From positions 1 through 64,000 of the forward strand of contig JAFQYM010000029.1 in assembly GCA_017406465.1 (NCBI GenBank): a stretch of DNA of 64,000 bases. The letters are read 5' to 3'. This stretch comes from Kiritimatiellia bacterium (GTDB taxonomy: Bacteria > Verrucomicrobiota > Kiritimatiellia > RFP12 > UBA1067). The notes beneath the pieces are model-generated. The model was not told the DNA's origin. It was given only the letters and a program-made list of their open reading frames with translations, and made no database searches. Of the stretch, positions 17,224 through 26,345 are shown piece by piece. Position 1 is the stretch's first letter. Each line of letters opens with the position of its first letter. The translations under genes were made by a program, and so were the position numbers.

Positions 17224-17913
17224 CTATTTTTTCAAATCCGACGCGGCATTGCCCGGCGAGCTGCGGATGGCATCGAAGAACGCCTCGGCCATCAGCATGT
17301 GGCCCTTCCAGTTCGGATGAAGCTTGTCCTTGAAGAAGACGCCTTCCTCCGCGAGCGGGCACTTCTCGTACAGATCGACGAGGACGAAGTTCTTCGGGAG
17401 GCGGCCGGCCTTGCAGTCCGCGCGGATCAGGTCGTTTACCGCCACGGCAAGCTCGTGGCCGATTGGCCCCTCGCCGTAGAAGTCGCGGTCGAGAATCGTC
17501 CCGCAGACGATCTTCGCGTCTGGCCAGCGCGCGGCAACAGCGTCCACAAGCTTCTTCCAGGACTCGTATATCTCGGACACCGCCTTCTCGGACGACTTGC
17601 CCTTGTCCTTGATGTCGCGCTTCTTGTGGTTGATGTCGTTCGTGCCGATGAGCATCGTTACGAAATCCGGCACTTCGCCATCTGCGACCCAGTTGGACTT
17701 CTTGCCGAGCAACCCGCCCGCACCGGTTATCCGCGTCTCGCCGACGACGAAAAGCGGCTCGGCGGTGAAGTTTACGACATCGACGACTTCCTGCGCCGCC
17801 ACGCCGCGTTGAAGCACCCCGCGACCGGATTCACCAGCGACGGCACGTCCCCCGCCGGCAATTGCCACGCACACAAGCGCAGCCAACACAAAGACAAGAG
17901 CTTTTCTTTTCAT
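17224..17913 (-). CDS. Exported SGNH/GDSL-type hydrolase lacking block I
   Basis: 229 residues with a signal peptide (about 1-26). Block III (VTMLIGTNDIN) and block V (DKLHPNWKGH, the catalytic Asp-x-x-His) are well formed, and the VDLYEKCP segment between them fits the family. The first block with the nucleophile serine (GDS) is not present: the signal peptide runs into GESGRGVLQRGVAAQEVVD with no match. The gene therefore appears to have lost about 40-50 codons by deletion and may be inactive as an esterase. Promoter with TATAAT at 17948-17953. Confidence 0.75.
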   Translation of the reverse strand: MKRKALVFVLAALVCVAIAGGGRAVAGESGRGVLQRGVAAQEVVDVVNFTAEPLFVVGETRITGAGGLLGKKSNWVADGEVPDFVTMLIGTNDINHKKRDIKDKGKSSEKAVSEIYESWKKLVDAVAARWPDAKIVCGTILDRDFYGEGPIGHELAVAVNDLIRADCKAGRLPKNFVLVDLYEKCPLAEEGVFFKDKLHPNWKGHMLMAEAFFDAIRSSPGNAASDLKK

Positions 17914-17947
17914 TTCACTTTTCTCTGTGAATTATGAATACGGCTCT

Positions 17948-17986
17948 ATTATAAAACACTGGCATACCCTGGCATACCGTATGGCA
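17948..17986 (-). promoter_or_regulatory. SGNH gene promoter with GGTATGCCAG repeats
   Basis: TATAAT at 17948-17953 (minus), 34 nt before ATG 17913. In place of a -35 box are two tandem 10-bp units, CTGGCATACC at 17959-17968 and 17969-17978, and an inverted partial copy GTATGGCA at 17979-17986. Looks like a regulator binding site at the -35 position. Confidence 0.5.
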
Positions 17987-18026
17987 AATGCAAGGACATG
18001 AAATCCTGTTGCATATTTCCGACGCT

Positions 18027-21000
18027 TCAGTTGATTATGAACACAAGACCCTTGGGCTTGACATCAAGAACGATATTGCCGGTTGTTTCGTCAACCGAAA
18101 TGCCATCCACCCAGTCCGGCGCACCTTCGGCAAGCGTTACATTGGCGCCGGCAAAATTGCCGCCGGAGGTGAGAACGTTCTTGCCGCTCTTGGCGCGCTT
18201 GCCGTTTTCCGAAGTAATCTTGACAACGATATTCTTGTTATCGCCAAGCGTCACGTTCTTGTTCGTCAAATCCAGCACCGGCGCGTTGCGTGTAGAATAG
18301 TTGAAGCCGAGACACGCGCCGTCGGCAAGCGTCAAATCGCCGCCTATCGCCACCGTGCCCGACCCGGCGACAGCCAGCGTCGCGCCGCTCGCCACGGTTG
18401 TGGTGTCCGTCGTGAGCAACGCGCCGGGCGCGAACGCCAATGTCGCCGTATCCGTCACCGTCACCGGCGGCTGGTCGGTGTTGCTTGCCACGCTGTTCAC
18501 CAGAACCGTGCCGGAGCCGGCCACCGTGAACGACGGCGTATAGTTGAACCTCGGACGGGCATTCAGCGTAATCTTGCGCCCGACGCCGTTCTCGTCGTCC
18601 GTGTTGAACGTGATGCTGCGGAACATCCACATGTCGAAGCCGTCGGCATTGCCTACGCCGGTCCCGATGGTGAAGTCACCATACCACGGACGTATCGTCT
18701 GGGCATCGTCGTCGACATTCCTTCCGACGCCGAAATACCCCTTGCCGCCGCCGAAGTTGATGCCGCCAGCGCCGAAGTAGTAGGTTCCGTGGCTTGCGCC
18801 GTTGCCATCTCCAAAGTAGAACGTGTAGCCGTCCGTCTTGTTGCACGTGGCTTTCTCGATCTTGAACACGTTCGCGGAGCCAGTGCCGGCGTTGTAGCTC
18901 ACGTATCCGTCCTTCTTGTTCGAACCGGACACCGTGAACTCGTCGGTTATGACATACTCGCCCTTGTTTTGGTAGGAGAGCCGCTTGTCCTCAGGCAGGG
19001 CCACAACGCCATTTGTCACGGCGGCGCCCGTGCCGATGTAGAGCTCCGTCAAATCACCTGCATACGTGATGTGGAGCACAGAATTGTCCGCAAGGCAGTT
19101 GCGCCTGGTGCTGCCCTGATACGAAGCCGTCCATGGACTGCCCGCTTCAGGATAAAGATAGTAGTCGCCGAACATGCAGCGCGAATAGACGGCGGCGGTG
19201 TCGCCGTTCTCTATCGCATATCCCTGTGCGGCATGTGCGCCGCCCGCGAATGTGACATGCGCCTTGGTGAGATCGCCCGTCTCCGCCATCGCGGCCTGCT
19301 TCACCTGTATGTCGCCCGCGAAATAGACTGGCACGTTGATCGTGTGCGAAATGATCGTAGAGAGGTTCGTAATCGCCACAACGCCAAAAATCGCCTCGGT
19401 GCCGTTGATCGTCACCGCCGCAGAACCGGCCGCAAAGGTGATGGACGCGGGGGAGAAGTCCGGAATGTCGCAGACGAGCGTCGCCTCGCCCGCCGCCGCG
19501 ATATGCACGCACGAGCCGTTCGCGGGAACCTGACCGCCCATCCAGTTGTCGCCGTTGCTGAAATTCGTGTTCTCGCCGCCGCCCGTCCAGATGGCGTCGT
19601 TAGCACCCTTCAAGACAATGTAGAGCGTGCCGCCCTGCGCGACGTACACTGGCGTCATGCCCGCCGGTACGGTCGCATTGAGCGTGACATCGAAGTTGTC
19701 CCACGCATCGGCGGAAACAGCGGTCGCAGACTGGATAATCGCGTTGTAGCCCTCGACTAGCGCACCGCCCTCGATGTTGAGCGCGACCTTGTTTTCCGCC
19801 GTCACGCCGTCGAACGCAAGCGCATTCACGGAAAGCGGCAGGACGCCGGCCGTGAACGTCGGGACTCGGAGCGTTGTCCCGCCCGCCATCGTCAGCGTCC
19901 CCGTGACGGGAACCGTGCCGGAGCCGGACTGAACGAGGTAGAACGTCGCCGTGTCCCTGAGCGTCACATTGCCCTTGCCAGGATAGACGCCAGACTTGAC
20001 GGCGACGGTCACGCTGTTGGACGCAACCAGCCCGCCGGTGAACTTGCCCTGCTTGTTGAACGCAAACGTGCCGTTGCCGGCCACGCCCAGACCGCCGGAG
20101 CCGGTCAGGACGTTTGTCGATTTGCTCCCCGTGTTGTTCACCGAGACAGTATGTCCCGGAGCCGTCGGGTCGTCATAGTCCGCCGTATCGACCACGAGCC
20201 CGTTCGCGCCGATGACCGTGCGGCCCGCGCCGTCCTCGCCGCCGTAATTGCTGTTCGTGATGTCAAACTGCCAGTTGCCGGTGCTATGGAAGACGTAGCC
20301 GTTGACCTGGAAGTAGCCGCGCTGCATCTCGATGCCGCAATCGCCGCTGCCGAAAATTATCGTCGCGGTCTTGGCCGGCGTGAAGGCGAAGTCACGCACG
20401 AAGTTGCCGGAATGGTGGTGGATTCCATTGACGCGGAGAACACCCGAAAATCCGCTATTGAAGGTGACTCCGCCATGGTTGTACTGATAGATTCTGTCGA
20501 CTGTGAGGTTGCCGGCGTACGTGCCGAAGATGTTCCCGCTCACATTGAGCGTCAGCTGCTTGATTGCAAGCGTTGAGCCCGCCTCGGCATTGAGGAGACT
20601 TGTGCCGGAGGTCTCGATTTTCGTCCCTGTCGCCGTCACGGTCGCGTTGGCGGCAAGAGTGATGGCCGACGAAAGGCTCCACGTCCCTTGCGTCAGCGTG
20701 TAGTTGCCGTAGAAAGTCGAGTGGTTGGCGGGGAGAGACCCCTTCACGCCGCCGGAAAACTCCACCTCGCCCGTCACGTCGATCGGCGCGTAGGCGTCGG
20801 AGGCGTAGAACTCGACCGGGACGCGGATGACGTGCCGCTCTTCGGCGTAGTTCTTGATCGTCGCCGCGCACGTGATGGTGCCCGTGCCGTCAATCGTCAC
20901 CCTCGCGGAGGTGACGGGGAATGTCATCGAGTTGACGCTCAGCGCAACGTCGCAGTCGAGCGTCGTTTCGGCGGAAACGCTGATGACGACATCATCGTCC

Positions 21001-22631
21001 GCACCCGGCACAGCCTTGCCGAGCCAGTTGTCCACGGACGAAAACTTGCCGTCGTTCGCTCCGCCCGTCCAAGTGGCGGGATTCGTGGCGGGAACCGTCA
21101 GGACGAGCGACGCGCCGGAAACGGAAAGCGCTGCGCCTTCGGGCGCGTTTTCGTCAAGAGCGAATTTCGCCTTGTCGCCCGCTGCGAACTCGCCGCCGCC
21201 GGTAATGGTGATGAGCGGATATGTGCCGCTTGCAATGCTACCCGCATCGTCGAATTTGATCTTTACGGGCTTCGCCGCAGTCGCAGTCAGCGCAAGCGAA
21301 GCGGCGGAAAATGAATCGACGCCAAGTTCGCCGCCGGTGATGGCAAGCGTCGCGCCCTCGCCCAATGTCATCGCCCCGACCGTGCGCGAGACGACCGAGC
21401 CGGTGCGCAGGTTCAGCGTTCCGCCGTCCGTCGCGGCCATATCGGGTGCGGTGGCCGTCAGCGATCCAGAAAGCGCGAGCGTGCTATCCGCGCCATCCAC
21501 CGCGAACTTCGTTGCCGCGTATGTAAGCGAAGACGAATAGGTTCCGTTGGAAACGACAAGCGGGCCGGTAAACGTCATCGTCTTGGCCGAGGAGGACGAT
21601 ACAATACTGTTTACGGTAATCGACCCGTCACCGATCTTGGTAAGGCCGCCCGCGCCCTTCAGGACGGACATGTTCGATCCTGCGGTGAACGACTGGTCGG
21701 ACGGAATATCAATTGTGAGACCGCCAGTTCCAAGTGTATAGATGTCGCCGGAAACGCCGGTGTGCTGCCCTATGAAATTGGCGTCGCTGCCGGACTTGTG
21801 GACTGTCGCGCCATCGAACAGCACTTCCGGCACCAATGACTTATAGGCGTAGATGTTGTTGCACGTGATGTCCGCGCCAGGCCCGAACACGACATGCACA
21901 TAGCTGTTGCCCGCATCGGTGACCCATTTCGAACTTGAAATGTTTGAACCGATGTAGATTTGATCCTTCACGGTAATGGTCGAGTTCGTGACGGCGAAAT
22001 CGACCTTTGCCGTCTTTGCCGGGTACTTTGCCTGGCTTTCGTTTTCCCGTCCGCCGCTGATTCTGAGCTTGCCGTTAGGAACAGAAAGCGTGCTGCCGTT
22101 CTTGACGACGACGGCCACCGACGAATCCTTGCCATTCGCATTAGCATTGTTGTTCCAGAACATGGCGAAATTGAGCGCCACGGCACCGGTACTGGAGCTG
22201 CCATCGTCTGTGATAAACGTTCCGTTGTCGAGCGTGAACTTGCAGTCGCCGTAATGGAACGGCAACAGGGTTCTGCCGTCGCTCGTCCGCGTCTGATGGA
22301 GGACGCCTCCGTCGACGATGTTCCAATCCCAATCGCCATTGAAACCAGGCCCCGCGGCGTAAGTGACTGTCGCGCCGCTCCCGATGGTGTATTTGCCGGC
22401 CGTACTATCGGACGGACTGTTGGAGAGGTTGATTGTGCCGTTCTGGATGATCTTGTCCTTGTAGGCACTGAAAGCCGTCTTGTCGGCGGAAATCGTTTCG
22501 CCGTTCAGATCAACGACTTCATCCGCCAGTGCCGGGAGGGCCGCGCTTGTCGCGACCGCGAAAAGGACGGCGAGGAGATAACCTAGAGTTTTACCCCCCC
22601 CCCTGACAATATTTGCAATTATCGCTTTCAT
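18027..22631 (-). CDS. Giant beta-strand-repeat surface protein with G10 tract in its signal peptide
   Basis: 1534 residues, no recognised enzyme domain. Signal peptide about 1-37 (MKAIIANIVRGGGKTLGY...ALADE). The rest is Gly/Thr/Asn/Ser/Ala-rich beta-helix sequence of the autotransporter-associated beta-strand type, with two copies of the W-T-G...N-W module (WTGGANDGKFSSVDNW near 520 and WTGGGENTNFSNGDNW near 1014). No barrel domain; the protein ends KGLVFIIN. ATG 22631 has an excellent Shine-Dalgarno (AAGGAGG). Codons 10-13 contain ten consecutive G, a candidate phase-variation tract. Transcribed divergently from a XylR-like regulator, with a strong promoter and direct repeats upstream. Confidence 0.85.
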   Translation of the reverse strand: MKAIIANIVRGGGKTLGYLLAVLFAVATSAALPALADEVVDLNGETISADKTAFSAYKDKIIQNGTINLSNSPSDSTAGKYTIGSGATVTYAAGPGFNGDWDWNIVDGGVLHQTRTSDGRTLLPFHYGDCKFTLDNGTFITDDGSSSTGAVALNFAMFWNNNANANGKDSSVAVVVKNGSTLSVPNGKLRISGGRENESQAKYPAKTAKVDFAVTNSTITVKDQIYIGSNISSSKWVTDAGNSYVHVVFGPGADITCNNIYAYKSLVPEVLFDGATVHKSGSDANFIGQHTGVSGDIYTLGTGGLTIDIPSDQSFTAGSNMSVLKGAGGLTKIGDGSITVNSIVSSSSAKTMTFTGPLVVSNGTYSSSLTYAATKFAVDGADSTLALSGSLTATAPDMAATDGGTLNLRTGSVVSRTVGAMTLGEGATLAITGGELGVDSFSAASLALTATAAKPVKIKFDDAGSIASGTYPLITITGGGEFAAGDKAKFALDENAPEGAALSVSGASLVLTVPATNPATWTGGANDGKFSSVDNWLGKAVPGADDDVVISVSAETTLDCDVALSVNSMTFPVTSARVTIDGTGTITCAATIKNYAEERHVIRVPVEFYASDAYAPIDVTGEVEFSGGVKGSLPANHSTFYGNYTLTQGTWSLSSAITLAANATVTATGTKIETSGTSLLNAEAGSTLAIKQLTLNVSGNIFGTYAGNLTVDRIYQYNHGGVTFNSGFSGVLRVNGIHHHSGNFVRDFAFTPAKTATIIFGSGDCGIEMQRGYFQVNGYVFHSTGNWQFDITNSNYGGEDGAGRTVIGANGLVVDTADYDDPTAPGHTVSVNNTGSKSTNVLTGSGGLGVAGNGTFAFNKQGKFTGGLVASNSVTVAVKSGVYPGKGNVTLRDTATFYLVQSGSGTVPVTGTLTMAGGTTLRVPTFTAGVLPLSVNALAFDGVTAENKVALNIEGGALVEGYNAIIQSATAVSADAWDNFDVTLNATVPAGMTPVYVAQGGTLYIVLKGANDAIWTGGGENTNFSNGDNWMGGQVPANGSCVHIAAAGEATLVCDIPDFSPASITFAAGSAAVTINGTEAIFGVVAITNLSTIISHTINVPVYFAGDIQVKQAAMAETGDLTKAHVTFAGGAHAAQGYAIENGDTAAVYSRCMFGDYYLYPEAGSPWTASYQGSTRRNCLADNSVLHITYAGDLTELYIGTGAAVTNGVVALPEDKRLSYQNKGEYVITDEFTVSGSNKKDGYVSYNAGTGSANVFKIEKATCNKTDGYTFYFGDGNGASHGTYYFGAGGINFGGGKGYFGVGRNVDDDAQTIRPWYGDFTIGTGVGNADGFDMWMFRSITFNTDDENGVGRKITLNARPRFNYTPSFTVAGSGTVLVNSVASNTDQPPVTVTDTATLAFAPGALLTTDTTTVASGATLAVAGSGTVAIGGDLTLADGACLGFNYSTRNAPVLDLTNKNVTLGDNKNIVVKITSENGKRAKSGKNVLTSGGNFAGANVTLAEGAPDWVDGISVDETTGNIVLDVKPKGLVFIIN
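22594..22603 (-). repeat. Homopolymeric G10 tract in coding sequence
   Basis: Ten consecutive C on the plus strand, read as G10 in codons 10-13 of the surface-protein gene (Arg-Gly-Gly-Gly). Slippage by one base would shift the frame within the signal peptide. The frame is open with ten G. Confidence 0.85.
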
Positions 22632-22682
22632 TATCGTGCCTCCTTGTAAATACTGAACTTGCCTATAACTTGATTTTTCTAC

Positions 22683-22711
22683 ATTGTAGCAATTTATCCG
22701 CCCGCTGTCAA
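22683..22711 (-). promoter_or_regulatory. Near-consensus promoter of the surface-protein gene
   Basis: On the minus strand TTGACA (22706-22711), 17-nt spacer, TACAAT (22683-22688). The predicted start is near 22676, giving a leader of about 45 nt that carries AAGGAGG before ATG 22631. Confidence 0.8.
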
Positions 22712-22723
22712 CCCGCAATCACA

Positions 22724-22770
22724 TTCAAAATCCAACACTTCGCAGTCAATCCTGTTCAAAATCCAACACT
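22724..22770 (-). promoter_or_regulatory. Pair of 16-bp direct repeats upstream of the surface-gene promoter
   Basis: TTCAAAATCCAACACT occurs exactly twice (22724-22739 and 22755-22770), 31 bp apart, about three helical turns, just upstream of the -35 box. This is the placement expected for an activator acting on the surface-protein promoter; the adjacent XylR-like gene is the obvious candidate. Confidence 0.6.
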
Positions 22771-22877
22771 CCGTCCCCAATTCTCCGGAGGTCGCCGATT
22801 CAGGAAGGCTGTAGAATGCGCAGGAACAAGGAACATAGCCATGTAGTGCGTAAACCTGTCCTTGCGGAGCAAGCTGG

Positions 22878-22906
22878 TTGACTGCGGCACGATGCTGTTG
22901 TATAAT
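22878..22906 (+). promoter_or_regulatory. Promoter of the XylR-like regulator gene
   Basis: TTGACT (22878-22883), 17-nt spacer, TATAAT (22901-22906) on the plus strand. It excludes any start codon before about 22912 and supports the GTG at 22920. Confidence 0.75.
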
Positions 22907-22919
22907 GTCTAATGTCGAC

Positions 22920-24098
22920 GTGATAAAGGGACAGAACAGAAGACTGGACGGACGGAAGGCGAAGACCATTGCGTTCGTCTCGGAAAGCATCCTTCCGACG
23001 CAGGTCGGCAGGATGCTCGACTGTGCGGCGGCCTACGCACAGGGGAACCGAAGCTGCTCCATACGGCTTGTGCTTGAGAAACTGTTGAGCCGGCAAGGCA
23101 TTTTCGCCGGCTGCGACGGCATCCTTGCGGACGTCTACAAGCCAGCCACCATTGAATTGCTCAAGGCGACGGGATTGCCGATAGTGGCAACCACGATTCT
23201 TGGCGATCCTGACATCGCATGCGTAGACTTCTCCCCTGAAGCAACCGGAGCAATGGCGGCGGAATGGTTCCTGCAACGCCGATTCACAAGTTTCGCGTTC
23301 TGCGGAACTTACGGCAACCTGTTCTACGACCGGCTTGGGGAGGCTTTTTCGACGACTTTGAGAAATGCGGGCTTCGACTGCATCACTTGCGACCGCAAAA
23401 AAATCAACGAGACGGCGCTCCGGACGCGTGCAGTCTCCGTTCCGTCATATCTGGACAAATGGATTCCGACGCTGCCGCCGAGAACTGCGGTCTTCTGTAT
23501 ACACGACCGCAGGGCGTCGCTTGTGATTGAATCGTGTCTGCGCCTCGGACGGGCCGTTCCGGGCGACATAGCCGTAATGGGCCGGCACAACGACGTAGCG
23601 ATCTGCGCGTGCTCGCCAATGGCCATTACCAGCATCGACCCGAACTTCCGCCTGCAGACCTACACCGCCTTGCAGCTCCTGGAGGAGATGATCGACAATC
23701 CGGACAGTGCGAAAGAGAAGAAGTCCATACTCATTCCCCCGCTCGGCGTCGTCGAGCGCGAATCAACGAACGTCTATCCAGTCGACCCGCCGTGGCTCGC
23801 GAAAGCCCTCTCGCTCGTAGACGACAACATAAACCGGCGCGTCACGCTTGAAGACCTCGCCGCCGCCGCGAACATCTCGCAATCGGCGCTGCAGAACGCA
23901 ATCCACAAGACGTTCGGCATGAGCGCTAACAAGTACATCCTCTCGGTCAAGATGCGCGAGGCGAAGCGACTCGTAGACCTCGGCGGCTACAGCGTAAAGG
24001 AGCTTGCCGCAAGAACCGGCTTCTCGACGCAAAGCTACTTCACCCGCGCCTACACCGCCTACTACGGCCACCCGCCCAGCGCCGACCTGCAGAAATAG
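22920..24098 (+). CDS. XylR-like transcriptional regulator (sugar-binding domain plus AraC HTH)
   Basis: About 392 residues. The N-terminal two thirds is a LacI/periplasmic-binding-like sensor (FDGILADVY-type and LPIVATTILGDPDIACVDFS segments, then GDIAVMGRHNDVAICACS near the hinge); the C-terminal 100 residues form an AraC double helix-turn-helix (LEDLAAAANISQSALQ and VKELAARTGFSTQSYFTRAY). This is the XylR arrangement, typical of sugar-responsive activators. The frame is open upstream to 22878, but -35 and -10 boxes lie there, so GTG 22920 is chosen; its leader would be only about 8 nt. The only plus-strand gene of the window; divergent to the surface-protein gene and convergent with the MFS transporter. 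Confidence 0.88.
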   Translation: MIKGQNRRLDGRKAKTIAFVSESILPTQVGRMLDCAAAYAQGNRSCSIRLVLEKLLSRQGIFAGCDGILADVYKPATIELLKATGLPIVATTILGDPDIACVDFSPEATGAMAAEWFLQRRFTSFAFCGTYGNLFYDRLGEAFSTTLRNAGFDCITCDRKKINETALRTRAVSVPSYLDKWIPTLPPRTAVFCIHDRRASLVIESCLRLGRAVPGDIAVMGRHNDVAICACSPMAITSIDPNFRLQTYTALQLLEEMIDNPDSAKEKKSILIPPLGVVERESTNVYPVDPPWLAKALSLVDDNINRRVTLEDLAAAANISQSALQNAIHKTFGMSANKYILSVKMREAKRLVDLGGYSVKELAARTGFSTQSYFTRAYTAYYGHPPSADLQK

Positions 24099-24134
24099 GG
24101 CCACCACCGTGGTTGTGGAGACAGGCCGAAGTGG

Positions 24135-25322
24135 TTATGACTTCCGATTCGCAGACGCAAGTCCGTAGACCGCGGTGACGAGCGAGATCGCTATGGCGAC
24201 GACGTAGGCAGTCGTCCACGGAGTAGGCGAAGACGACTTGAGAATAGCGTCGAAGAGGAAGTTCGAAGCGAAGACGCCAACGCCTGCGAGGATGAGGTTT
24301 ACGAGCCCCTGCGCCTGGTTGCGCAGTTCGGGCGGCGCGACCTCGTCGACGAACATCTGTGCGCCGACTACGAGTAGCCCGAAGATGAGCCCGTGCACGA
24401 CGATCCCGCAGAAGTCAAGCGCAGCAAAGCCGTAGGCGGAGGAAACAGCGAAGAATATGTTGCGAAGCGCTAGGACGGCGAGCGCGAGGACGAGGGCGCG
24501 CCTGTAGCCGATGCGCCGGAAGATCAGCGGAACGAGAAGCATAAAGAATATCTCACCCGCCTGCCCGATGTTCATCGTCGTTGTGAGATACTGGTAGCCG
24601 GATTCCTTCAAGTACGCGGCACAATAGACGTTGTACCACTGAAACGGAATCATGGCAAGGAGAAGCAAAATCGCGAATGAGCGAAACGACTTGTCGCGAA
24701 GCAGCACGAGAGCGCCGAGCCCAAGCGCGTCGCCAACCGATATCGGCGTTCCCTTCGCCTGCGGCGGCGTCTTCGGCAAGGCAAGCGAGAAAAGTCCTGC
24801 CGCAGCCGTGACCGCCGCGCCACCAGCGAATATCCACGGCGACGAGTCAAATCCCTTAAAGCCCCCTGCCGCTGCCGCGAGCGAGAACACGCACGAGCAA
24901 ATCCAGCCGATCGTTCCAAAGACGCGGATGCGGGGAAATGCGTCCTTGCTCGCATGAGCCATTGCGACAGTCGCCGTGAGCGCCCATGTCGGCATGTAGA
25001 AAAGCATTGTCGTGAGAAGTACGATGAATAGCAGCGCAGGCGAAGTTACGAAGAATGCGCCCGAAAGCAGGGCCGCAGACGAAAAGTAGCAGATTGCGAG
25101 AACCCTCTCCGCGTTGAGGCGACGGTCTGCGAACATACCGACGAGAGGAGATGCGAAAGTGCCTATGCCCATTATGAGCCCGCACCAGAGAGTCCAGTTC
25201 TCGCCGCCCTGCAGCGACTTGACATAGGGGAGCATTGGCACAAACCACACGGGCATGGCCATATACTCGAGGAACATCATCGTCGCAAGGACGACCGTCC
25301 GCCTATTGACGCAACCGCTCAT
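24135..25322 (-). CDS. MFS transporter of the nucleoside:H+ symporter type
   Basis: 395 residues with about 12 hydrophobic segments. The N-terminal pattern (FLEYMAMPVWFVPMLPYV), GTFASPLVGMFADR in the first cytoplasmic loop, RIRVFGTIGWI and the long central loop match the NupG/XapB-like nucleoside proton symporter branch of the major facilitator superfamily. Substrate is inferred from that branch only. The start overlaps the stop of the DUF975 gene (ATGA), so the two are translationally coupled. It ends convergently 37 nt from the XylR-like gene. Confidence 0.85.
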   Translation of the reverse strand: MSGCVNRRTVVLATMMFLEYMAMPVWFVPMLPYVKSLQGGENWTLWCGLIMGIGTFASPLVGMFADRRLNAERVLAICYFSSAALLSGAFFVTSPALLFIVLLTTMLFYMPTWALTATVAMAHASKDAFPRIRVFGTIGWICSCVFSLAAAAGGFKGFDSSPWIFAGGAAVTAAAGLFSLALPKTPPQAKGTPISVGDALGLGALVLLRDKSFRSFAILLLLAMIPFQWYNVYCAAYLKESGYQYLTTTMNIGQAGEIFFMLLVPLIFRRIGYRRALVLALAVLALRNIFFAVSSAYGFAALDFCGIVVHGLIFGLLVVGAQMFVDEVAPPELRNQAQGLVNLILAGVGVFASNFLFDAILKSSSPTPWTTAYVVAIAISLVTAVYGLASANRKS

Positions 25323-26305
25323 GCAGTCACGCCTTCCGACGGCTCGGCTTCTTTCGTTGCATCGACTTCGGCCTTAGCGTCACGGTAGAACACGGCCTGA
25401 CCGATTGCAGTGTAAAGAACAACAAAGATTCCAATTAAGATCGACACGACAAACGCGCCGATCATGACGATGGAGCACTCATCCGGTATCGCGTCCGCTT
25501 GTGCACCAGCGCTCGCCGCCGACAAAGCGCCCACAACGCTTGCTGTAAGGGCAAAAGGCAGAATTACAAGAATGAACCACCCGATGTAGGACAGCCAGAA
25601 GAGGAAAAGCTTCCACTTGCGCCCGCGCATTAATTCACAGCTCCGCTTGATGCAGGCATTTGCTCCAATTTCAACGTTCTCTGACTTGACATACCATGTA
25701 AGCACATAGCGCAAACTTACGATGATGGCGGCGATGCAGGCGGGGATGCCGCACAATAATCCAACCAACACTCCCATCTGTTTTTCTGTCACCATGCCAC
25801 ACACCCGAAGGACGGCCGACACGATGCCGCCAATAAAACCACCGATAAAGGCGAAGGCGAGCGCCCAGACGACAACCTTGATCATTATCAGGGCGGTAAG
25901 CCACAAAAGATCGAACGGGCGCTTGAAACCGCCGAAAGCACTGGCGAACCATCCATTGGAATCGTCCTTTATGCACTTGACAAGCGTTGTGACGAGGCCG
26001 AAGACGACAATACTCTGAAAGAGATACTCGACAAACGTCGAGAATCCGCTCGCGAATGTCATTCGCAGTGCTTCATGGCCAGAAGCGATGGTGAGATCAA
26101 CACCAGAACGCTTGGCCGCAAGCTGCGCCTCCCTAAACGACGACCATGTCTGGATTCCAACTGACTCGAAGATAAATTCGAGCCCGATCAAGACGGCGAC
26201 CAGGATTGCATACAACACTATGCCGTTGAGAAGTATCTTCCATCCCCACTTCGAGCCAGTCAAAATGTTCCAGGCATCTTGACGCATTTCCTTGCATGAT
26301 CTCAT
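25319..26305 (-). CDS. DUF975-family multi-pass membrane protein
   Basis: 328 residues, roughly six hydrophobic segments, no signal peptide. N-terminus RQDAWNILTGSKWGW followed by a membrane segment and the central NACIKRSCELMRGRKWKLFLFWLSYIGW stretch (shown broken; residues about 218-245) are typical of the DUF975/YciC-like inner-membrane family, whose role is unknown. Good Shine-Dalgarno (AGGAGA). It overlaps the transporter gene by 4 nt and may assist it, but no biochemical role is known. Confidence 0.75.
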   Translation of the reverse strand: MRSCKEMRQDAWNILTGSKWGWKILLNGIVLYAILVAVLIGLEFIFESVGIQTWSSFREAQLAAKRSGVDLTIASGHEALRMTFASGFSTFVEYLFQSIVVFGLVTTLVKCIKDDSNGWFASAFGGFKRPFDLLWLTALIMIKVVVWALAFAFIGGFIGGIVSAVLRVCGMVTEKQMGVLVGLLCGIPACIAAIIVSLRYVLTWYVKSENVEIGANACIKRSCELMRGRKWKLFLFWLSYIGWFILVILPFALTASVVGALSAASAGAQADAIPDECSIVMIGAFVVSILIGIFVVLYTAIGQAVFYRDAKAEVDATKEAEPSEGVTA

Positions 26306-26345
26306 TTTTGTCTCCTATAGTTTCTTATTTTCAACGAATTAACCA

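Noticed and set aside
16825-17913. Toxin-antitoxin or phage-defence island around the ATPase
   Set aside because: Only one candidate component (the ATPase) is present; the neighbours are a decayed hydrolase and a glycosidase operon, so no system can be claimed.
22878-22919. Earlier start codons (TTG 22878, ATG 22905) for the XylR-like gene
   Set aside because: They lie within the -35 and -10 boxes of a well-spaced promoter and would be upstream of the transcription start.
24099-24134. Hairpin CCACCACCGTGGTTGTGG between convergent genes as a terminator
   Set aside because: The stem is imperfect and has no T tract on either strand.
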